Assembly (NCBI GenBank): GCA_017881285.1
Contig: JADGRD010000093.1
Coordinates: forward strand, 1-9,337
Source: Pseudomonadota bacterium
GTDB taxonomy: Bacteria > Myxococcota_A > Polyangia > Fen-1088
DNA: 9,337 bases
Direction: 5' to 3'
In this document: in pieces, positions 1 to 5,238 of the stretch
Layout of the letters: each line of letters starts with the position of its first letter
Numbering within the stretch: the first letter of the stretch is position 1
Translations under genes and position numbers: made by a program
Notes under the pieces: generated by a model
What the model was told of the DNA's origin: nothing
Database searches by the model: none
What the model saw: only the letters and a program-made list of their open reading frames with translations

Positions 1-1330
1 TGGTCATCGGTCGCAACGTATCGAGCAGACGGAACGCGACAGGTGTCGTGTGCCGTTCCTTGCGGTCCATCCAGGCGAGGAGCGGCGGCGTGAGCACGAA
101 GGTCGAGGCCCAGGCCAGCACCATGCCCAGGCCGCCGATCACCCCGAACTGGCGAAAGCCGCGGAACTGCATGGCGGTCAGTGAGGCGTAGGCCACCGCC
201 GCGGCCACCGCCGCCGATAGCGTGCCCACGCGCGTGGCCCACAGGCTGCGCACCAGCGACTCGCGGACGTCCTGGCCCGCGCGGCGCTCCTCCATGTAGC
301 GGGCGATCTGCACGATGCCGAAGTTGATGCCGTTGCCCACGATGATCGAGCCGAGGAACGCCGTATTGGAATTGAGCACGCGCACGCCGAGCAGGCTGGC
401 CAGTGCGAAGGCGTACGTGGTGGCGAGCGACAGCGGCAGCAGCAGAGCCAGCACGCAGGGTAGCCAGCGAAAGAAGAGGAGCAGGGCCAAGGTCACCGCC
501 ACGACCACGAGCAGCGACGACAAGGTGAGATCCTGCACCAGCGCCGAGGTTTCTTCGGCCGAGATGGCGACGTCGCCGGTGTAGCCCAGGCGCATGGCGG
601 GCGCGTAGGCTTCGGGCCCACCCAGGGCGGCCACGTCGCTCGCCACGCGCTCGAGCAGTTCCTTGGCCGCGCGGGCGCTGGTCGAGAACCCACCGGTTTC
701 GATGAGCAAGAGCGACAGGCCCAGGCGTGGACTCGTAAAGCGGTCTCCCGCAAGCTCGGACCACGCGGATGCCTGTTGGTACCGCTTCTCCACGTCGGAG
801 AAATCGAGCGGCGGGGCTGGCTCGCTGTCGTCGATGAGGGTGCCCGCGCGCTGCCCGAACTCCCAGCGCAGGCGCTCGTCCACGCGCTCGCGGATGGTCT
901 GCAAGTCGGCCCGGTCGAGCAGCAGTGCCGCGTGGCGCTCGATGAAGGCGCGCTCGGTCGCGAAGTCGACGCGCACCCCTCCGACCAGCCTACTCGGATA
1001 GGTCCGCACCCGGGCCGCCAGGTCGTCGATGAAGCGCTCGGCCGCGGCGACGCGTTCGGGCGGGGCGTTTTCGCCCACGTCGGTGAGCACGCCCAGGAAT
1101 TGCAGGCCGGGCATGCGCCGGCGCAGCTCGTCCACGGCGCGGACGCTTTCCGCGTTCGGAGGCAGCAGCTCCTCCATGTCGCTATGCAAGTTGGCGTAGA
1201 GACTGGCCGTGCGCCAAGCCGCGGGCACGGCGCCGACGAGCGCCAAGATCCACAGCAGCCGGCCGTGGCGAAGCAGCCACGCGACGAATCTTCGACTTCT
1301 CTCGGCCGGGGGAGCGGTATCCAAATTCAC
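1..1330 (-). CDS. MMPL/RND-family exporter, N-terminal half (runs off the window)
   Basis: I translated this frame by hand; it is open from a GTG at 1330 to the window edge, giving 443 residues and no stop. TM1 is at about residues 24-40, followed by a large periplasmic loop (about 45-265, beginning with the family-typical HSDMEELLP). A cluster of TM helices follows (about 269-288, 289-314, 322-342, 370-388, 396-417). The block GSIIVGNGINFGIVQIARY (327-345), then a cytoplasmic MEERRAG, is the TM4 signature of MMPL/HAE3-like RND proteins. Members export lipids, hopanoids or other hydrophobic compounds across the inner membrane; the substrate here cannot be told. The usual Asp-Tyr of TM4 is Asn336-Phe337. 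Full-length members have a second similar half, so about half the gene is probably missing. The start is uncertain: a GTG at 1378 overlapping the previous stop would add 16 residues, but these look non-coding by codon use, and neither start has a clear Shine-Dalgarno. Family call firm, start less so. Confidence 0.88.
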   Translation of the reverse strand, partial: MNLDTAPPAERSRRFVAWLLRHGRLLWILALVGAVPAAWRTASLYANLHSDMEELLPPNAESVRAVDELRRRMPGLQFLGVLTDVGENAPPERVAAAERFIDDLAARVRTYPSRLVGGVRVDFATERAFIERHAALLLDRADLQTIRERVDERLRWEFGQRAGTLIDDSEPAPPLDFSDVEKRYQQASAWSELAGDRFTSPRLGLSLLLIETGGFSTSARAAKELLERVASDVAALGGPEAYAPAMRLGYTGDVAISAEETSALVQDLTLSSLLVVVAVTLALLLFFRWLPCVLALLLPLSLATTYAFALASLLGVRVLNSNTAFLGSIIVGNGINFGIVQIARYMEERRAGQDVRESLVRSLWATRVGTLSAAVAAAVAYASLTAMQFRGFRQFGVIGGLGMVLAWASTFVLTPPLLAWMDRKERHTTPVAFRLLDTLRPMT

Positions 1331-1374
1331 TGCTGGGGCACTATAACCACAGAGAACCGAGGGCGGCCACGGAA
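1331..1374. other. 44-base intergenic gap between aminotransferase and exporter
   Basis: This is the largest gap in the window. On the minus strand it contains TATAGT (1340-1345), nine bases before the exporter GTG. That would fit a -10 box of a nearly leaderless transcript, but there is no recognisable -35 at 17-18 bases and no extended -10 TG. No inverted repeat followed by a T run is visible, so there is no sign of an intrinsic terminator. Read-through from the aminotransferase remains the simplest reading. Confidence 0.35.
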
Positions 1375-2544
1375 TCACCCATTGGGGAGGCCAGCCAGCA
1401 GGCACGCGACGCCGTGGTCGAAGTCGGCGGGCGGGGGCAGGAGGCTCACGACCAGGGTGGCGCCGAGGCGCAGGTCGAAGAAGTAACCAGGCTGCACCAG
1501 CACGGACGAATCGCGCAGCAGGCGCAGTGCCCATTCCTCGTCGCTGACGGTTTCCGGCACGCGCAGGATGGCGGACCAGCCGGCCTCGGCGGGCAGCAGG
1601 GTGCACGGCGAGTTCGCGCCGATCCTCTCCGCTAGGGCGCATCGATTGCGCAGCACGCGGTGATGAATCGAGCGGCGGATCTCGGCGCCGATCTCGAGCA
1701 GCCGGGGCAAGGCCAGTTGCACGGGCGTGCCGGCCGAGAGATAGGTGTCGGCCACCAGTTCCAGATTGGCGAGGGCTGGCTCGACCAGCACATCCGGGCC
1801 GCTGGCCGCGATCCAGCCGAGTTTCATCTGGGGCAGGCCGCTCGCCTTGGAAAGCCCGCCCAGGGAGAAGGTGAGCGCTGGGCCGGGACGAGCCGCAATC
1901 GCGGTCACCGCGTCTGCCGCGGGCGCGATGGGGAAATCGGCGAAGACCTCGTCGGCGATGACGGCTACGCCGGTCTGCGCGGCCAAGGCGGCGAGGCGTT
2001 GCCCATCGTCCGCGCCGAGGTACGAGCCGGTCGGATTGTTGGGACTGACCACGACGACCGCGGCCGCGCCCACGAAATCGAGGCTGGGAAAGTCGATGTG
2101 CCAGAGTCCGTCGTAGGCCAGACGGTAGGGCCGCGCTTCGAGACCTTCGAGGCGGGCCAGGTAGTCGAAGAGCGGATAGCTCGGCTCGGGGACCAGTACG
2201 GCCTGCCCGGGGTCGCCCAGGAGCTTGAAGAGCAGGGCATACGATTCGCTGGAACTGGCGGTGAGGAAGATGCGGCCACTGTCGACGCTGGCGCCGCGCC
2301 GGGCATAGTCAGCGGCCACGGCCGCGCGCGCGGTGGGTAGGCCTCGCGGCGTGGGGTGATAGTGCGCCATCGCGGGTTCCGCGAAGGCGGCCGCGATGGC
2401 ATCGGCCGGGTAGGGCAGGCCGGCCAGCGTGGGATTGGACACGGTCAAATCGCAGAGAGAACGGCCGCGCGCGCGCAGCTCGCGCTCCGCCGCCGCCAGC
2501 CGATTTTCCGGGACGCCCCAGGCTAGCCGCCGCGAAAAATTCAC
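1375..2544 (-). CDS. PLP-dependent aminotransferase, fold type I (class I/II)
   Basis: 389 residues, the usual length for class I/II aminotransferases. Visible landmarks are: the N-terminal LTVSNPT (33-39); YHPTPRGLP (62-70), matching the substrate-loop Tyr/Gly region; TASSSESYALLFKLL (95-109), the PLP phosphate-binding start of a helix; PEPSYPLF (119-126); SPNNPTG (167-173) with the cofactor Asn at 170; ADEVF (197-201) with Asp198 for the pyridine nitrogen; and LSKASGLPQMKLGW (231-244) with Schiff-base Lys233. The Arg usually found after the lysine motif is Lys241. The C-terminal RxS motif that binds substrate carboxylate reads LVVSL (364-368), so that Arg is absent. The protein should be cytoplasmic and should transfer an amino group to a 2-oxo acid; the substrate cannot be assigned. 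The start is GTG at 2544, 13 bases after the batE-like stop, with a good Shine-Dalgarno. It is probably in the Bat transcript, but a functional link is unproven. Confidence 0.9.
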   Translation of the reverse strand: MNFSRRLAWGVPENRLAAAERELRARGRSLCDLTVSNPTLAGLPYPADAIAAAFAEPAMAHYHPTPRGLPTARAAVAADYARRGASVDSGRIFLTASSSESYALLFKLLGDPGQAVLVPEPSYPLFDYLARLEGLEARPYRLAYDGLWHIDFPSLDFVGAAAVVVVSPNNPTGSYLGADDGQRLAALAAQTGVAVIADEVFADFPIAPAADAVTAIAARPGPALTFSLGGLSKASGLPQMKLGWIAASGPDVLVEPALANLELVADTYLSAGTPVQLALPRLLEIGAEIRRSIHHRVLRNRCALAERIGANSPCTLLPAEAGWSAILRVPETVSDEEWALRLLRDSSVLVQPGYFFDLRLGATLVVSLLPPPADFDHGVACLLAGLPNG

Positions 2545-2548
2545 AGGG

Positions 2549-2554
2549 CTCCCT
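2549..2554 (-). promoter_or_regulatory. Shine-Dalgarno AGGGAG of the aminotransferase
   Basis: On the minus strand AGGGAG lies four bases before the GTG at 2544, between the preceding stop codon (2558-2560) and the start. It supports GTG as the true start and shows that the gene has its own ribosome entry although it follows closely in the operon. Confidence 0.7.
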
Positions 2555-2557
2555 GTC

Positions 2558-3340
2558 TCACAGCAGCCCGACGTCTTCCGCGCGCATGAAGCCTTCCAGG
2601 CCGTTGGCCAGGCGCACGCGCACCCAGTCCTGCTCGCGATCGAGCACGCGCACGCGCAGGCCGCCGTGCACCTCGAAACTGGTGCGGAAGTTGCTGTCCG
2701 CGCCCTCCTTGACGGAGACCCGGTCGGGCAGCACCACGGCCGCCGGGAGGCGGTCCAGGTTGACGCGGCCGAGCAAAAGCAGCCCGGCCAGGAGCGCGCC
2801 GGTGCCGAGGATGGCCGCGCCGGTGGTGACGGCCAGGCGCGAATCGTGCGCCATGCTCCGGCGCAGGAAGAGCAACCCGAAGCACCCGAGGTAGAGCCCG
2901 CAGAAGAGCCACACCTCCGTCGACGGGCCCAGGTAGGTGACGACGCGGCTCCACAGCGGCTCGCGCTCGGCGCCTTCCAGCTTGTCGTGCGCGCGCTGGC
3001 CCGCCAGCTTGCGCGCCTGCGTCAGATTGAAGCGGGCGTCGTCATCATCGGGGGCCACGACCAAGCTGCGCTCGAAGGCCCAGATGGCGTGGCCAAGCTG
3101 TCCGGCGCGGAAGTAGGTGACGCCGAGGTTGTAGTAGAGGTCGGCGGAGACGACGTGCTGCCGGTCGAGTTGCTCGTAGGCGGCGGCCGCGGCCCGGTAG
3201 TCCCCGCGCAAATGCGCCTCGTTGCCGCGCTTCCAGGCTTCGTCGAGGAGATCGGCATGGGCGGGGCGCGCGAGAGCGGCAAGCGCAGGCATGACCGCGA
3301 GCAGGGCCGCGATCGACACGCCGAGAGCGCGAGCCTTCAC
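2558..3340 (-). CDS. batE: BatE-like TPR protein with C-terminal SH3-like domain
   Basis: 260 residues. A signal peptide (1-29, cleavage after AHA) is followed by two TPR units (about 34-67 and 68-101; WKRGNEAHLRGDYRAA and LYYNLGVTYFRAGQ are clear TPR helices). Two TM helices (about 141-160 and 168-190) are separated by a short basic turn (RR at 160-161), and a bacterial SH3-like domain covers about 200-258 (DWVRVRLANGLEGFMRAEDV). This TPR-TM-TM-SH3 layout is known for BatE of the aerotolerance operon. With the signal peptide and positive-inside rule, both the TPR and SH3 parts lie in the periplasm; SH3-like domains there often bind peptidoglycan or peptides, so a scaffold role is inferred. 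The start is GTG at 3340, sharing GTGA with the batD stop, so translation is likely coupled. A partial scaffold role for BatA/BatB/BatD is inferred from context. Confidence 0.85.
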   Translation of the reverse strand: MKARALGVSIAALLAVMPALAALARPAHADLLDEAWKRGNEAHLRGDYRAAAAAYEQLDRQHVVSADLYYNLGVTYFRAGQLGHAIWAFERSLVVAPDDDDARFNLTQARKLAGQRAHDKLEGAEREPLWSRVVTYLGPSTEVWLFCGLYLGCFGLLFLRRSMAHDSRLAVTTGAAILGTGALLAGLLLLGRVNLDRLPAAVVLPDRVSVKEGADSNFRTSFEVHGGLRVRVLDREQDWVRVRLANGLEGFMRAEDVGLL

Positions 3341-5223
3341 GACGGGCTCCCTTCGCGCGCGCCGAGCTTCTCGAAGTCCTCGATGATCTCCCCGGCGCGG
3401 TCGATGGCGCGGCTCGCCTCCTCGGCCGTGATGCTGCCCGGGGCGAAGCGGGCGCGATCGCAGTCGTCGAGCGCGGCCACGGTCCCGTCGACGAGCGCGG
3501 GGGCGGCGCCGGCCTTCGCCATGGCCGCGCGCAGCTCGTCGCGCGACATGCCGGCGGCGCTGCTGCCCATCTTCCCGGCCAAAAGCTCGCGCAGCACCCG
3601 TTCGATCTCGCCCAGCGAGGGGGCGAGGCGTCCTTCGTGCAGGAGCGCGGCGGCGGTGCGCAAGCGGCGGCTGGCCGCGCGGCGCAGCTTGCGGCGGCGC
3701 TTGCCCTCCGACTCCTCGCCCAGCCGAGCCCGCGCCACGCCGAGCAGACCAAGGAAGGCCAGCAAGGCGGGTGGCGCGATGACCAGGCCCACGAACGTGG
3801 GCGAGCGGTAGAGCGCGGCGCCGAAGTCGCGGCGCAGGGCCGCGCGGTTGCGCAGCGGGCGCACGTCGATGGCGAGCAGGTTCTCGCTGCCCGCCGCCGC
3901 CGGCGTGGGCACCGCCGCGGCCGGCGACTGCGCCATCGCCTGGCCCGTGACCACCAGGCGCAGCGGCGCCGTCTTCGCGGTGACGTAGGTCGTCTTCTGC
4001 GTGTCGAAATAGGAGAGCGCCAATGGTGGAATCTCCGTCTCGCCCGGCTTCTCGGGCAAGAGCAGGTACTCGGCGGTCTTGCTACCCCCGATCTCGTCGG
4101 CGTGGTTGAGTTGCACGCTCACCTTGGGATCGTAGATCTTCCAGCCGTCGAGGCGAGGCAAGGCGGGCAGGGCGATCTTGCGCAGGTTGCCCTGGCCGTC
4201 GATCCGCAGCCTGAGCGTGATGGCCTCGCCTACCTGGACGTGGTCGCGGTCCACCTCGGCGGCGAGGGTGAAACGCCCGACCGCGGACGGGTCGAAGCCG
4301 GCGGGCGCTCCCGCGGGCAAAGGCACGATCTCCAGCGGGACGGGATCCGCCCGCAGGTGCTCGCTACGCAACGGCGCGCCGAAGAAGCCCACGCGCGAGA
4401 TGTCGGCCTCGAGCGGCGTGACCGTGGTGCGCCCCGGCCGAAGCCCGAAGAGCGCCTTGCGCATGAGCGGCCCGACCAGATACACGCGGCCGTCGATGAC
4501 CTGCTCCGAGAGGCTCAAGCCGTGCTGGCGCTGCGGAACCTCCAGGTCCTCGACCCAGAAGCCGTCGGTGCGTGGTTCCTTGGTGGGCGCGTAGTTGTTC
4601 TGGCGTTCGGCCAGGCAGAGGGACCATTCGATGGTGATCTGTTCGCCCACGAAGGCGCGGGTCTTGCTGGGAAGTGCGCGCAGAAAGTTGCGCTGTCCGG
4701 CGGGGCGGCCCGGGTCAGCCGGAGCCGGTTCCGGCTCGGGTTCGGGCTCGAGCCCGGGGAAAAGGGAACTGGGATCGGGAAACCCGGGGAAGCCGCGCGG
4801 TGCTCGGGGGCGGGGCTGTGGCGCCTGGCCGGTCTCGACCACCGTGACGTTGACCTTCTCGGTGCGCAGCTCGCGGCCGTCGACGCGCACGCCGGCGGGG
4901 CCGATGACCAGCTTGCCCTTCTGCAAGGGCACGAGCTGGTAGTGCCAGGTGTAGATCTGGCGCATCAGGCTGCCGCCGCCGCCCATCTGGATCTGCGTGG
5001 ACTGGCTGGGCTGCTCGGCCACGACGCGGAATCCGCGGAAGTCCGGCGGTCGGTAGTCCTCCATGCGCACGTTGTCCGCGGAAAGCGTGACTTCGAAGGG
5101 GAAACTTTCGCCCACGCCGACCGGATTGCGGCCGAGGCGCGCGGAAAACGACGTTCCTTGCCCATACGCCGTGGCGGCGAGGAGTAACGGAGCGGCGGCG
5201 AGCAGGAAGGGCAGGGCGCGCAT
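3337..5223 (-). CDS. batD: BatD, membrane-anchored periplasmic aerotolerance protein
   Basis: 628 residues, a normal BatD length (oxygen-tolerance family). A signal peptide covers 1-21 (cleavage near AYG/Q). The long periplasmic part has beta-rich Ig-like repeats: SARLGRNPVGVGESFPFEV (27-45) and VDRDHVQVGEAITLRLRI (324-341) are the typical 'x-V-x-V-G-E-x-(F/I)' strands. Tryptophan-tyrosine strands such as YTWHYQLVP (91-99) follow the family pattern. A proline/glutamate linker (EP repeats, 159-168) separates the first two domains. One TM helix (about 476-497) is followed by a basic cytoplasmic segment (RARLGEESEGKRRRKLRR) and a helical tail ending in DDCDRARFAP (586-595), a typical BatD C-terminal motif. 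BatD is thought to act with the VWA proteins BatA/BatB at the envelope; its biochemical activity is not established. The start is ATG at 5223, 15 bases after the batB stop, without a convincing Shine-Dalgarno. Confidence 0.9.
   Translation of the reverse strand: MRALPFLLAAAPLLLAATAYGQGTSFSARLGRNPVGVGESFPFEVTLSADNVRMEDYRPPDFRGFRVVAEQPSQSTQIQMGGGGSLMRQIYTWHYQLVPLQKGKLVIGPAGVRVDGRELRTEKVNVTVVETGQAPQPRPRAPRGFPGFPDPSSLFPGLEPEPEPEPAPADPGRPAGQRNFLRALPSKTRAFVGEQITIEWSLCLAERQNNYAPTKEPRTDGFWVEDLEVPQRQHGLSLSEQVIDGRVYLVGPLMRKALFGLRPGRTTVTPLEADISRVGFFGAPLRSEHLRADPVPLEIVPLPAGAPAGFDPSAVGRFTLAAEVDRDHVQVGEAITLRLRIDGQGNLRKIALPALPRLDGWKIYDPKVSVQLNHADEIGGSKTAEYLLLPEKPGETEIPPLALSYFDTQKTTYVTAKTAPLRLVVTGQAMAQSPAAAVPTPAAAGSENLLAIDVRPLRNRAALRRDFGAALYRSPTFVGLVIAPPALLAFLGLLGVARARLGEESEGKRRRKLRRAASRRLRTAAALLHEGRLAPSLGEIERVLRELLAGKMGSSAAGMSRDELRAAMAKAGAAPALVDGTVAALDDCDRARFAPGSITAEEASRAIDRAGEIIEDFEKLGAREGSPS
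3347..3353 (-). promoter_or_regulatory. Shine-Dalgarno AAGGGAG of the batE-like gene
   Basis: AAGGGAG on the minus strand sits six bases before the GTG at 3340 and inside the 3' end of batD. It fixes the start and, together with the GTGA stop/start overlap, points to coupled translation. Confidence 0.7.
4720..4752 (-). repeat. Glu-Pro repeat linker in BatD
   Basis: Residues 158-168 read L-E-P-E-P-E-P-E-P-A-P, an (EP)n run inside a Pro-rich segment (about 134-175). Such runs form stiff extended spacers in periplasmic proteins (known for TonB-like Pro-Glu stretches). Here it separates the first Ig-like domain from the next. Confidence 0.8.
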
Positions 5224-5238
5224 CTCGTGGTCTTTCGT

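Noticed and set aside
1264..1281. Perfect 6-base inverted repeat with a 6-base loop (CGTGGC/GCCACG)
   Set aside because: It lies within the exporter coding region, has no T run, and short GC-rich hairpins are expected by chance in such DNA.
1331..1374. Possible intrinsic terminator after the aminotransferase
   Set aside because: No stem followed by a T run is visible on the minus strand; termination there is unsupported.
2429..5187. Long plus-strand open frames (460 and 516 residues)
   Set aside because: They lie opposite batE, batD and the aminotransferase. Composition is Arg/Ala/Gly/Gln-rich with no motif, which is usual for antisense frames in GC-rich DNA.
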